Origin: Tsuneonella deserti
GTDB taxonomy: Bacteria; Pseudomonadota; Alphaproteobacteria; Sphingomonadales; Sphingomonadaceae
DNA: 64,000 nt
Assembly (NCBI RefSeq): GCF_014644315.1
Contig: NZ_BMKL01000001.1
Coordinates: 631,001 to 695,000 of the forward strand
Direction: 5' to 3'
Below, in pieces: positions 16,874 to 25,489 of this stretch; positions within the stretch are counted from its first letter, which is position 1; each line of letters begins with the position of its first letter. The position numbers and the translations under genes were made by a program. The notes under the pieces are model-generated. The model saw only the letters and a program-made list of their open reading frames with translations, did no database searches and was not told the DNA's origin.

Positions 16874-17776
16874 GTGAACGAGACGATCGTCCCCGACAGC
16901 GAGCACCGTGGCCTTGTCGCCCGCCTGCCGCAGCGCCTGCGCGACCTGGCCATGCTGGCCCGCTTCGACCGGCCAATCGGCTGGTGGCTGCTGTTCTGGC
17001 CCTGCGCCTGGGGCGTCTGGCTCGCCGGAGCGGGCTGGCAGCCCGGACTGCTCGCGTGGATGCTGCTCGGCGCCATCGCCATGCGCGGGGCAGGCTGCGT
17101 GTACAACGACATCGTCGATGCCGACCTCGACCGGCAGGTGGCGCGCACTGCGCAGCGTCCCGTCGCAAGCGGGCGAGTCCCGGTCCGGGTCGCATGGGGC
17201 TGGCTTCTCGCCCTTGCAGCAGCCGGTCTTCTGGTGCTGCTGCAACTGCGCTGGCAGTCGCAGTTCGTCGCGCTGGCCAGCCTCGCCCTCGTAGCAGCCT
17301 ATCCATTCATGAAGCGGGTCACCTGGTGGCCGCAGGCGTGGCTCGGTCTGGTATTCACCTGGGGCGCGTTGGTGGGATGGATCGAGATACGCTCCGATCA
17401 CGTGGAGGTCATGGCCGCTCTCTACGCTGGGGCGTTCTTCTGGTGCATGGGCTACGATACGATCTATGCGCTGCAGGACCGGGAGGATGACGCGCTGGTC
17501 GGCATCCGCTCGAGCGCGCTCAGGCTGGGGCGCCATGTGCGCGGCGGCGTGGCGGGCTTTTATGCCGCCGCGGTCGCGCTGTGGCTGCTGGCGTTCTGGC
17601 TGCTGCGCGGCGACCCGTTGGCGCTTGTTGCCCTCGCGCCCGCCGCGCTTCACCTCGCCTGGCAGGTGGCGACGCTCGACCCTGCCGATCCGGACAATCC
17701 GCTCGAACGCTTCCGCTCGAACCGCGTGGCGGGAGCGTTGGTCGCGGCGGCCTGCCTTGTGGTGGGCAACGCCTGA
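16874..17776 (+). CDS. ubiA: 4-hydroxybenzoate polyprenyltransferase
   Basis: The protein has 300 residues and about eight to nine transmembrane helices. The two aspartate-rich motifs are present: NDIVDADLDRQVART (about 75-89) and YDTIYALQDREDD (about 195-207). UbiA attaches the polyprenyl tail to 4-hydroxybenzoate in ubiquinone biosynthesis in the inner membrane. The GTG start at 16874 leaves a normal N-terminus (LARFDRPIGWWLLFWPC). Its stop overlaps the start of the SRAP gene by one base. Confidence 0.93.
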   Translation: MNETIVPDSEHRGLVARLPQRLRDLAMLARFDRPIGWWLLFWPCAWGVWLAGAGWQPGLLAWMLLGAIAMRGAGCVYNDIVDADLDRQVARTAQRPVASGRVPVRVAWGWLLALAAAGLLVLLQLRWQSQFVALASLALVAAYPFMKRVTWWPQAWLGLVFTWGALVGWIEIRSDHVEVMAALYAGAFFWCMGYDTIYALQDREDDALVGIRSSALRLGRHVRGGVAGFYAAAVALWLLAFWLLRGDPLALVALAPAALHLAWQVATLDPADPDNPLERFRSNRVAGALVAAACLVVGNA

Positions 17777-18414
17777 TGTGCAACCTCTATCGGATGACCA
17801 GGAATGCCGACGAGGTCGCGAGATTGTTCGACGCTGTGAACGAAGCTGCGGGCGCTAACTTCGGGACGGAAGTCTATCCCGGCTATCCGGGTCTGGTAGT
17901 GGCCGAGGGCCGCGTGCGGCAGATGGCCTGGGGCTTCCCGGTGGTGCTCAAGGGCAAGCAGGGCCAGCCATTGAAACCCAAGCCGGTCAACAACGCGCGG
18001 GACGACAAGCTGCTGACCGGGTTCTGGCGCGAAAGTTTCGTCAAGCGCCGCTGCCTGATCCCCGTCAGCCACTGGGCCGAGGCGGAGGGTGAGAGCGGGC
18101 GAATGACCCGGACGTGGTATGGCCTCGCCGGTCACGAGCTGTTCGCGACCGCCGGCGTTTGGCGGACTACCGCGGAGTGGGGCGATGCATATTCGATGGT
18201 CATGTCGGACGCATGCAGCCAGATGGCCGACGTGCACGACCGGATGCCGGTGGTGCTTTCCAGCGAGCACTGGGATATTTGGCAGCATGGCACAGCCGAC
18301 GAAGCGCTGCGCCTGGTGCGAACGTGCGATCTTGAATTGACGGTAGAGCGAACGGAGGAGCGGTGGGCGGGGCGGCCCAGGCCCGCCGCGCCCAAGCAAC
18401 CCTCGCTGCTCTAG
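17776..18414 (+). CDS. SRAP domain protein (SOS response-associated peptidase)
   Basis: The protein has 212 residues. The initiator Met is followed by the catalytic Cys2 (MCNLYR), then the conserved NNARDD (Asn and Arg), the active-site glutamate in HWAEAEG and the histidine in VHDRMPVVL. SRAP proteins (YedK in E. coli, HMCES in man) form a thiazolidine cross-link with abasic sites in single-stranded DNA. The usual MCGR start is MCNL here, a known subgroup. The gene begins in the TGATG overlap with ubiA, so translation is probably coupled. It overlaps the convergent phosphatase by 4 bp. Confidence 0.9.
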   Translation: MCNLYRMTRNADEVARLFDAVNEAAGANFGTEVYPGYPGLVVAEGRVRQMAWGFPVVLKGKQGQPLKPKPVNNARDDKLLTGFWRESFVKRRCLIPVSHWAEAEGESGRMTRTWYGLAGHELFATAGVWRTTAEWGDAYSMVMSDACSQMADVHDRMPVVLSSEHWDIWQHGTADEALRLVRTCDLELTVERTEERWAGRPRPAAPKQPSLL

Positions 18415-18941
18415 GCCAGTTCGGGGCCCAGCGTCGGGTCGAGATCCCGCGGCCGGGCAAAGTGCACCAGCTTCCCGGTCTCCTTGGCCAGGTTCGACCA
18501 GTCGTCGATCGCCAGTTCGAGCACCGCGAACGAAGCGGTGGGGAACTTGATCGAAGCCTCGTCGAACAGGTCGTTCTCCTCGCTCGGCGGCACCAGCGCG
18601 AAGAGCAGGTCCTGAAGGCCGGGGTTGTGACCGGCGATCAGCACGGAATCGGCATCGCCCGCGCCCCGCAACACTTCGAGCAGTGTGTCCGCATCTGCGA
18701 GATAAAGGCGTTTGTCGTAGTGCGGCGAGAGAGCGGGCAGCGCCGCTTCCAGCGTACGCTGCACCCGGGCGGCGGGGCTTGCGATGAGCAGGTCCCAGCG
18801 CACCCCGTGTTGTCGGATATGCTCCCCGATCAGCTTAGCCCCGCGCACGCCGCGTGCGTTCAGACCACGGTCGAAATCGCGCATCCCGATGTCGTCCCAG
18901 TCGGACTTGGCGTGGCGCAGCAGGCCGAGCAGCTTGGGCAG
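18411..18941 (-). CDS. SixA-type histidine phosphatase, apparent CTG start
   Basis: The protein would have 176 residues of the histidine phosphatase (phosphoglycerate mutase-like) superfamily. The catalytic RHA motif (LLRHAKSDWDD, about residues 7-17), a second Arg (SPAARVQRT) and the catalytic His (IAGHNPG) are all in frame. No ATG, GTG or TTG lies between the upstream in-frame stop and the RHA motif. The only sensible start is CTG at 18941, one nucleotide after the helicase stop. The first standard start, ATG at 18884, would delete the RHA motif. Reinitiation after the helicase gene is the simplest reading; a sequencing error is the alternative. Confidence 0.75.
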   Translation of the reverse strand: MPKLLGLLRHAKSDWDDIGMRDFDRGLNARGVRGAKLIGEHIRQHGVRWDLLIASPAARVQRTLEAALPALSPHYDKRLYLADADTLLEVLRGAGDADSVLIAGHNPGLQDLLFALVPPSEENDLFDEASIKFPTASFAVLELAIDDWSNLAKETGKLVHFARPRDLDPTLGPELA

Positions 18942-18942
18942 T

Positions 18943-21690
18943 TCACTTCATCCCGATTTGCGGCGCTTCGGCCGACTCTGCACTCGCGGAAACACCGGTT
19001 GCGACGCGTTGTAAAGCCTCGTCGAGGGTGCAGCGGACGATCGGCGTACCGGGCGGGAAGGCGGTCAGCAACCGGCTTGGAAAAGCGGGCGAGAGGACGA
19101 CGAAGTGCCCCCGGTCGTCCTTGGATCGGATCAGCCGCCCGAACGCCTGGGCGAGCCGCGCGCGGATGATGCGGTCGTCATATGCGCTCCCGCCGCCCGC
19201 CGCCCGGCGCGCCTTGTGCAGGATCGTCGGCCGCGGCCAGGGGACCTGCTCCATCACCACGCACCGCAAGGAGCGGCCCGGCACGTCCACTCCGTCCCGC
19301 AACGCGTCGGTGCCGAGAAGCGAGGCCGCCGGATCGTCGCGGAAAATGTCGACCAGGGTGCCGGTATCGATCGGGTCGACATGCTGCGCATAGAGCGGCA
19401 GGCCCGACCGGGCGAGCCGGTCGGCGATTCGCCCGTGCACCGCGCGAAGCCGCCGGATCGCGGTGAACAGGCCCAGCACACCGCCACTGCACGCCTCGAT
19501 AATCCGGCCATAGGCACCCGCGAGCGCCGGTATGTCGCCGCGCTGGATATCGGTGACGATCAGCACTTCGGCGTTTGCGGCGTAGTCGAACGGGCTTTGC
19601 GCTTCGGACGTGCGCGGCACCGCGTCGATGTGCGCCGCGCCGCTGCGCGCCACGGCAGCTTCCCAGTCGGGCCCGTCCTTCAGGGTCGCGCTGGTCAGCA
19701 TCACCCCGTCCGACGGCTCGAGAACGACTTGTGCGAACGGCTTCATCGGGTCGAGCCAGTGTCGGTGCAGGCCGACGTCGAACTCGCGCGCACCGCTGGA
19801 GGAATTGGGGTTTCGCTCGACCGCCAGCCAGTCGACGAACTCCGGATCGCCGGGCCCGCCAAGCCGGTCGAGCAGCGATTCCCACGCCGCCAGGAGGTCG
19901 CAGCGCCAGGTCAGCGAATGACGCGCCCCTTCGATGCGCGCGCGGCCCTGCGCGTCGAGCCAGTCGGGCGGGTCCGCCAGAATGGCTTCGAGCCGCCCGC
20001 CCAGCCGCAACAGGGGCGAGCGTATCGCCGCGAGCGCCCCGGCCGCCTGGCCGGCTAGTTCGACGATCGGTCCGTCGAGCCCTGCCGCTTCGGTCTCGAG
20101 CCCATAGCCCGCATCCTGGCCGCCGCTTTCGTCACGGGCGAAGGTCACCGCGCGCACCGCACCAAGCAGCGCCTCGATCGGGCCCGCGGGCGTGCCGTCC
20201 ACCAATCGCTGGAGCCAGCCGTCCGACGGGAGAGCTTGCGCCGCGGCAAGCGCGGCCTCGACCGCATTTCCGCCCGCTTCGTCATAGCTTGCGACATCGG
20301 CTAGCCGCGCTGCGAGCCCCCGGCGGCGGCCCCGCGACTGTTTCTCCGGTCCGACGATCCACCGCCGCAACTCGATCGCCTCGGCCCCGGTCAGCGCCGC
20401 GGCAAACGTGGAATCGGCCGCCTCGAAGACATGGTGGCCCTCGTCGAACACGATGCGCGTTGGCCGCTGCGCATGGTCGCGCCCGCGCGCCGCGTTGACC
20501 ATGACAAGCGCGTGGTTGGCGATCACCAGGTCCGCTTGGGCCGAGGCGCGCGCGGCATGCTCGATGAAGCACTTCCGGTAGTGCGGGCATCCGGCATAGA
20601 CGCACTCGCCGCGCTGGTCTGTCAGCGCCGCGATCCCTCGCTTGCGGAAGAGCGTCCCGAGCCAGCCGGGCAGGTCGCCGCCGATCATGTCGCCGTCCTG
20701 GCTGAACGCCGCCCAGCGCGCGACGAGTTGCGCCAGGATCGCCGCGCGACCGCCGAATCCGCCCTGCAGCGCATCCTCGAGGTTCAGGAGGCAGAGGTAG
20801 TTCTCGCGCCCCTTGCGGACCACCACCGGCCGGCTGCCGTCCTGCCGGTTGGCAGGCCACGCTCGCGCGCTTTCGCGGCGAAGCTGGCGCTGGAGGTTCT
20901 TGGTGTAGGTGCTGACCCACACGGTCCCGCCCGATTTCTCGCTCCACAGGTGCGCGGGGGCGAGGTAGCCAAGGGTCTTGCCAATGCCGGTCCCGGCCTG
21001 CGCCAGAAGCAGGTGCGGTGTCCCCCGCTTGGGCCGCGGAGCGAACACGCCGCCGGCTTCCCGGGCATAGCGCCGCTGTCCCTCGCGCGCTTCCGCCCCT
21101 TCGCCGGTCAGGCGGGCAAGGCGGGCCTCCACTTCCTCCTCCTCGATAAGCACGTGACCGGGGGCGGGGCGCTCGGGCGCTTCTTCCCATTCGGGCAAGC
21201 GGGCGAACAGCCAGCGCTCCGCGCGCTCGGGCTTGCGGATATGATGGACGAGCACTTGCGCCCACGGCCAGCGCATCCGTACGAGCGACTGGAGTGTGGA
21301 CCACGCGCCTTCGCGCTCTGGCCAATCCTCTCTTTGACAGGTCGCGATCATCCTCCCCGCGGCGACTTGCAGGAACGCAGGCACCGCGTCGTCGCCAGCG
21401 GGCTCTTCCATGCCGAGTGCGTGGGCCAGCCCCTTGGGCGTCGGCACGGCGAAGCGGGCCGGATGAACGAAGGCAAACAGTTCGAGCAGATCGAGACCGG
21501 ACAGGTCGGGATAGCCCAGCCGCGTCGCCACCAGCGGCGCGTTGAGCAGCAGCAGCGGAGTATCGGCCGCCGCCATTACCGCCTCCCCCTTGCCGCAGCC
21601 GCGGGTGGTGGTCCCCTCGCGTAGCCAGGTGCCGGCGTGACTGGCGTGCAGCGCGGGAAGGACGAGCGGCTCGATCACATTGCGATCCAT
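18943..21690 (-). CDS. DinG/XPD-like Fe-S ATP-dependent DNA helicase
   Basis: The protein has 915 residues. It has Walker A (AQAGTGIGKTLGY, about residue 240), four cysteines between motif I and II (YLC, then CVYAGCPHYRKC) that fit a 4Fe-4S domain, a DEGHH Walker B box, and C-terminal motifs LTSATLKDG and QAFGRLIRSKDD. This is a superfamily 2 5'-to-3' helicase of the DinG/Rad3 group, involved in resolving unusual DNA structures. ATG 21690 was chosen over 21723 because the conserved N-terminus begins there. It runs into the phosphatase gene with a 1-nt spacer. Confidence 0.88.
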   Translation of the reverse strand: MDRNVIEPLVLPALHASHAGTWLREGTTTRGCGKGEAVMAAADTPLLLLNAPLVATRLGYPDLSGLDLLELFAFVHPARFAVPTPKGLAHALGMEEPAGDDAVPAFLQVAAGRMIATCQREDWPEREGAWSTLQSLVRMRWPWAQVLVHHIRKPERAERWLFARLPEWEEAPERPAPGHVLIEEEEVEARLARLTGEGAEAREGQRRYAREAGGVFAPRPKRGTPHLLLAQAGTGIGKTLGYLAPAHLWSEKSGGTVWVSTYTKNLQRQLRRESARAWPANRQDGSRPVVVRKGRENYLCLLNLEDALQGGFGGRAAILAQLVARWAAFSQDGDMIGGDLPGWLGTLFRKRGIAALTDQRGECVYAGCPHYRKCFIEHAARASAQADLVIANHALVMVNAARGRDHAQRPTRIVFDEGHHVFEAADSTFAAALTGAEAIELRRWIVGPEKQSRGRRRGLAARLADVASYDEAGGNAVEAALAAAQALPSDGWLQRLVDGTPAGPIEALLGAVRAVTFARDESGGQDAGYGLETEAAGLDGPIVELAGQAAGALAAIRSPLLRLGGRLEAILADPPDWLDAQGRARIEGARHSLTWRCDLLAAWESLLDRLGGPGDPEFVDWLAVERNPNSSSGAREFDVGLHRHWLDPMKPFAQVVLEPSDGVMLTSATLKDGPDWEAAVARSGAAHIDAVPRTSEAQSPFDYAANAEVLIVTDIQRGDIPALAGAYGRIIEACSGGVLGLFTAIRRLRAVHGRIADRLARSGLPLYAQHVDPIDTGTLVDIFRDDPAASLLGTDALRDGVDVPGRSLRCVVMEQVPWPRPTILHKARRAAGGGSAYDDRIIRARLAQAFGRLIRSKDDRGHFVVLSPAFPSRLLTAFPPGTPIVRCTLDEALQRVATGVSASAESAEAPQIGMK

Positions 21691-21826
21691 GCAAAGGGTG
21701 GAACGAAAAGTAAACGCCCGCATGTCCTACAGCGGGTCGGCGAGGTAGATCGGGACCGATGACCGATGAAGACATCGCTCCCGTCGACATTTCGCGCGCG
21801 CTTTTCGCGAGCGACGAATGCATTCT

Positions 21827-21852
21827 CCAGGACAGTGGTCCAAGTGGTCCAC
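21827..21852 (+). repeat. dispersed 26-bp element, copy A (upstream of lysS)
   Basis: The element reads CCAGGAC, then GTGGTCCA repeated with a 9-bp period, 61 nt before the lysS start. Related copies occur at 26646-26670 and 38774-38799, each oriented the same way relative to a downstream gene. Confidence 0.6.
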
Positions 21853-21913
21853 CGATCCAACAAATCGCCTTGGCGCTTGCCTCCGCAGGGCGATTCGGGA
21901 CAAGGCCCGCCCG

Positions 21914-23533
21914 ATGACCGATACCGTCCTGATCGAAGCCGCCCGCGTGTCCAAGGCCTGGCCGTTCGAGGAGGCGCGCAAGCTGTTGAAGCGCTATCCG
22001 GACGGCCTCCGTCCGGACGGGCAGCCGGTGCTTTTCGAAACCGGCTACGGCCCCAGCGGCCTGCCGCACATCGGCACTTTCCAGGAAGTGCTGCGGACCA
22101 CGCTGGTGCGGCGCGCGTTCGAGGCTCTGACCGGCGGTGCGCCCACGCGGCTGGTGGCGTTTTCCGACGACATGGACGGGCTGCGAAAGGTGCCAGACAA
22201 CGTACCCAATGCCGACCTGCTCGCGCAGCACCTCGGCAAGCCCCTGTCGCGCATTCCCGACCCGTTCGAAGCGGGCTTTCCCAGCTTCGCGGCACACAAC
22301 AATGCCAAGCTGCGGGCCTTCCTCGACGAGTTCTCCTTCGACTACGAGTTCGTCTCCTCGAGCGAGATGTACACCTCGGGCCGTTTCGACCATGCACTGC
22401 GTGGCGTGCTGACCCAGTACCAGGCGATCATGGACATCATGCTGCCCACGCTGAGGGCCGAGCGGGCGGCGACATATTCGCCGGTCCTGCCGGTCAGCCC
22501 CACTTCCGGCGCGGTGCTGCAGGTACCGGTGGAAGTGGTGGACGCCGAAGCGGGCATGATCCGCTTTGCCGACGAAGATGGCGCCACGGTGGAACAGAGC
22601 GTGTTCGGCGGTCAGGCCAAGCTTCAGTGGAAAGTCGACTGGGCGATGCGCTGGGTCGCGCTGGGCGTCGATTACGAGATGTACGGCAAGGACTTGACCG
22701 ACAGCGGGATACAGTCGGGCAAGATCGCGCAGGTGCTTGGGGGGCGGAAGCCGGAAGGGCTGATCTACGAGCTGTTCCTCGATGCCAACGGCGAAAAGAT
22801 TTCCAAGTCGCGCGGCAACGGGCTGACGATCGAGGAGTGGCTGACTTACGGCACCCCCGAGTCGCTCGGGTTCTACATCTTCCCCAATCCGAAGAGCGCC
22901 AAGAGCCTGCACGCGGGAGTGATCCCGCGCGCGGTCGACGATTACTGGCAGTTCCGCGGCGCGCTGGCAAACCAACCACTGGACAAGCAGCTGGGCAACC
23001 CGGTGTGGCACCTGCTTGGCGTGACCGACCCGGCACGCCAGGGCGCGGGCGATACCCAGCCGGTGACCTATTCGTTGCTGCTCAATCTGGTGGGAGTGCT
23101 CGGCGCCGCGGCAACCAGGGACCAGGTCTGGTCCTACCTCGGCAATTATGTGAAGGATGCTACTCCCGCCGCTCATCCGGAACTCGACCGGCTGGTGGGC
23201 GCGGCACTCGCCTACAACCACGATTTCATCGCGCCGGGGCTAGTCCATGCGGCACCAAGCGAGAACGAGGCGGCTGCCCTGCGCGCGCTCGACGCGGAAC
23301 TGGCGGCGATGGAACCGGGAGCGTCGCCGGAGGACCTGCAGACAATGGTCTACGAGATCGGCAAGCGGGAGGAATTCGGCTTCGCATCGCTGCGCGACTG
23401 GTTTCAGGCGCTTTATCGTACTTTGCTCGGCAGCGATCAGGGGCCGCGCATGGGCAGTTTCATCGCCCTTTACGGGATCGCCAACACCCGCCGCCTGATC
23501 GCCGAGGCGCTGCAGCGTCAGCCGGGCGTATGA
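21914..23533 (+). CDS. lysS: lysyl-tRNA synthetase, class I
   Basis: The protein has 539 residues and is a class I LysRS, the type found in Archaea and many alphaproteobacteria rather than the class II enzyme of E. coli. The HIGH-type motif is PHIG at 51-54 and the KMSKS motif is KISKS at 295-299. The enzyme charges tRNA-Lys in the cytoplasm. The ATG at 21914 fits the family N-terminus. The stop overlaps the DUF1003 start (ATGA). A dispersed repeat lies 61 nt upstream. Confidence 0.96.
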   Translation: MTDTVLIEAARVSKAWPFEEARKLLKRYPDGLRPDGQPVLFETGYGPSGLPHIGTFQEVLRTTLVRRAFEALTGGAPTRLVAFSDDMDGLRKVPDNVPNADLLAQHLGKPLSRIPDPFEAGFPSFAAHNNAKLRAFLDEFSFDYEFVSSSEMYTSGRFDHALRGVLTQYQAIMDIMLPTLRAERAATYSPVLPVSPTSGAVLQVPVEVVDAEAGMIRFADEDGATVEQSVFGGQAKLQWKVDWAMRWVALGVDYEMYGKDLTDSGIQSGKIAQVLGGRKPEGLIYELFLDANGEKISKSRGNGLTIEEWLTYGTPESLGFYIFPNPKSAKSLHAGVIPRAVDDYWQFRGALANQPLDKQLGNPVWHLLGVTDPARQGAGDTQPVTYSLLLNLVGVLGAAATRDQVWSYLGNYVKDATPAAHPELDRLVGAALAYNHDFIAPGLVHAAPSENEAAALRALDAELAAMEPGASPEDLQTMVYEIGKREEFGFASLRDWFQALYRTLLGSDQGPRMGSFIALYGIANTRRLIAEALQRQPGV

Positions 23534-24081
23534 GGCGCGCGTTCGACACGAGCCCCGAAGCGCTGGCCGAGGATCTGCTCGGCCGACCGTTCGACGAGCT
23601 CGACGCGGAAGAGCAGCGCGTCCTCTGCCGGGTCGCCTCGACCGAGATCGAACTGGACCCGGACGAACTGGAAGTGGTCAACACCAAGTTCGGGGATCGC
23701 GCGGCGGACCGCGTCGCGGCGGTCGGGGGAAGCTGGGGATTCATCATCGCCTTCGTGCTGTTCATGGCGATCTGGATGGGGCTCAACCTTGTCCATTACA
23801 TGGGCATCGCGTTCGATCCCTATCCCTTCATCCTGCTCAACCTGTCTCTATCGACCCTTGCAGCGCTGCAGGCGCCGATCATCCTAATGAGCCAGAACCG
23901 GCAGGCGAAGAAGGACCGCATCACCAACCGGCACGATTACGAAATCAACCTGCGCACGACGGTCGAAATCCTCCGCCTGTCGCGCAAGCTCGACAAGATG
24001 GCCCACTTCGCGCTGCGAGAGGCCAAGAAGGCGGAAGAAACGATCGAGGAAGCGATCGGGGAGGCGCGGGAGGGCAAGTAG
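23530..24081 (+). CDS. DUF1003 membrane protein
   Basis: The protein has 183 residues. Two transmembrane helices lie near the centre (about 73-95 and 100-124), linked by a short FDPYPFILLNL segment, followed by MSQNRQAKKDR and a helical C-terminal tail. This is the DUF1003 pattern; function unknown. It is translationally coupled to lysS by a 4-bp overlap, which is unexpected for a membrane protein of unknown function. Location is the inner membrane. Confidence 0.85.
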   Translation: MRRAFDTSPEALAEDLLGRPFDELDAEEQRVLCRVASTEIELDPDELEVVNTKFGDRAADRVAAVGGSWGFIIAFVLFMAIWMGLNLVHYMGIAFDPYPFILLNLSLSTLAALQAPIILMSQNRQAKKDRITNRHDYEINLRTTVEILRLSRKLDKMAHFALREAKKAEETIEEAIGEAREGK

Positions 24082-24084
24082 GCG

Positions 24085-24753
24085 CTATTTCCAGCGGCGG
24101 GTGCGGTACCACTTGGTCAGGACGTATTTCACGCCCTCGATCACCGGAGTGCCGGCGTGGAGCGTGTTGTCGTTGGGCGTACCGTCGGGAAGCGCGTTGT
24201 TCCAGATAAGCAGCACGCCGGGCTTGGGCTCGATCTTGGCCCCGACCTCGACAAAATGCGTTTCGCCACCTTTGTCGACCTTGTTGAGGAACGCCATGGC
24301 GGTCCAGCTGCGCTGCCCGCCGCGCTTGCGCTCGGCTTTCCAGTAGTCTTCCGTGGTGTAGAACCAGTCGTTGTGCGCCTTGAACTCCTGGCCGGGGAAA
24401 TAGCGCTGCCCCTGGATGGATTCTCCGCAAATGCCGTTGATGCCGAGCAAGTCGTCAATCCGCCGCCCGACTGCCTTCACCAGAGGGTCGTACACATTGA
24501 GGTCCCCGGAGTACGAGGTGCGGAACCCAGAGCCGTACTCTTCGTCGAACAGCGTACTAGGGCGGGCGACCGTGTCGATCATCCGCATGAGGCGCTGGCA
24601 TTCCGATACGGTAAGGAAATCGCCCACGGCGAAGATTTCAGCCTTGTCGGTCGGCACCTTGTAAACGCCGGGATTGGCCAACAAACGCTTGCGTACGGTC
24701 TCGCCCACGCGGCGAAGGGCATCCTTGTCAGGAATCAGTTCGGTCGTCGCCAT
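24085..24753 (-). CDS. prolyl-4-hydroxylase-like 2-oxoglutarate/Fe(II) dioxygenase
   Basis: The protein has 222 residues. The C-terminal part carries the iron-binding HxD (AHNDWF), the distal His (NTLHAGTPV) and the 2-oxoglutarate-binding Lys (GVKYVLTKWY) of the P4H alpha-subunit-type domain. The N-terminal part has FAVGDFLTVSECQRLM, typical of this group. The substrate is unknown; bacterial homologues hydroxylate proline in proteins such as EF-Tu. It stands alone, tail to tail with DUF1003 (gap 3 bp). Confidence 0.88.
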   Translation of the reverse strand: MATTELIPDKDALRRVGETVRKRLLANPGVYKVPTDKAEIFAVGDFLTVSECQRLMRMIDTVARPSTLFDEEYGSGFRTSYSGDLNVYDPLVKAVGRRIDDLLGINGICGESIQGQRYFPGQEFKAHNDWFYTTEDYWKAERKRGGQRSWTAMAFLNKVDKGGETHFVEVGAKIEPKPGVLLIWNNALPDGTPNDNTLHAGTPVIEGVKYVLTKWYRTRRWK

Positions 24754-24852
24754 GGCAGTCCGATTAGCAAGCGGCGGCCATCAGGCAAACCCGCGGCTTG
24801 CCGCGCAGCGGGCCGCTGCTACAGATCGCGTTCATTTCGGGAGAGGACCCCC

Positions 24853-25395
24853 ATGCAGGCAGAACGCGGGCCACGTTACTCGGGGGTGGCCATGCTGCTC
24901 CACTGGCTCATCGCCGTGGCGGTGATCGTCAACTGGCAGTTGGCGGAGAACGCCCGGGACGGCGACAACCTGATGCAGCTTCATGCTGCGACGGGAATTA
25001 CCATCCTGGCGCTGACGGTGCTGCGCATCCTCTGGCGGCTGGTCCATCGACCTCCGCCCCTGGCCCCGACACTGCACCGGTGGGAACGCGTGCTGGCGCA
25101 TGTCACCCACGCCGTTTTCTACATTCTGCTGATCGCGCTGCCTCTGCTCGGCTGGATCGGTTATTCGGTCGAGGGGAAGGGGATCGACGTCTTCGGCCTG
25201 CTCCGGGTCGGCGCTCTACCAGTTCAGCAGGGCGGGCACGATGCGGCGGAAGGAGTGTTCGAGATCCACGAGACACTTGGCAGCGCGATGATCTACCTGA
25301 TCGGCCTGCACATCGTTGGCGCCCTCAAGCACACGCTATGGGACAAGGACGGCAACTTGTGGCGGATGCTGCCGTTCGGCACGCCGAAAGCCTGA
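24853..25395 (+). CDS. cytochrome b561 family protein
   Basis: The protein has 180 residues and four transmembrane helices. Four histidines lie at positions expected for two b-type haems (LLHWLIA, QLHAATG, THAVFY, GLHIVGALKH). It is an inner-membrane di-haem cytochrome of the YodB/CybB type, transferring electrons between quinol and an acceptor such as superoxide. ATG 24853 follows a good GAGAGGA ribosome site. A bidirectional hairpin follows the stop. Confidence 0.9.
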   Translation: MQAERGPRYSGVAMLLHWLIAVAVIVNWQLAENARDGDNLMQLHAATGITILALTVLRILWRLVHRPPPLAPTLHRWERVLAHVTHAVFYILLIALPLLGWIGYSVEGKGIDVFGLLRVGALPVQQGGHDAAEGVFEIHETLGSAMIYLIGLHIVGALKHTLWDKDGNLWRMLPFGTPKA

Positions 25396-25412
25396 ATACA
25401 GCGCAAAAGGAA

Positions 25413-25437
25413 CCCCCGTCGGCCGGGCCGGCGGGGG
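25413..25437. terminator. bidirectional hairpin between convergent genes
   Basis: A 10-bp GC-rich stem (25413-25422/25428-25437, one G-U pair) with a 5-nt loop follows the cytochrome gene by 17 nt. It also follows the convergent RcnB gene (ending at 25490) by about 50 nt. Confidence 0.6.
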
Positions 25438-25489
25438 TCCAGATTTCCCGGAAGAGCCACTCAATCCCCGCCGGGAAGAGCGAGCATCA

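Noticed and set aside
20282..23221. 979-codon open frame on the minus strand across the helicase and lysS
   Set aside because: It is a shadow of high-GC coding DNA: it overlaps lysS (antisense) and the helicase in another frame, has no family features and is rich in Arg, Pro and Ala.
21766..24081. 771-codon plus-strand frame running through lysS into DUF1003
   Set aside because: Only its last part, DUF1003 starting at 23530, is real; the rest is lysS read in a different frame.
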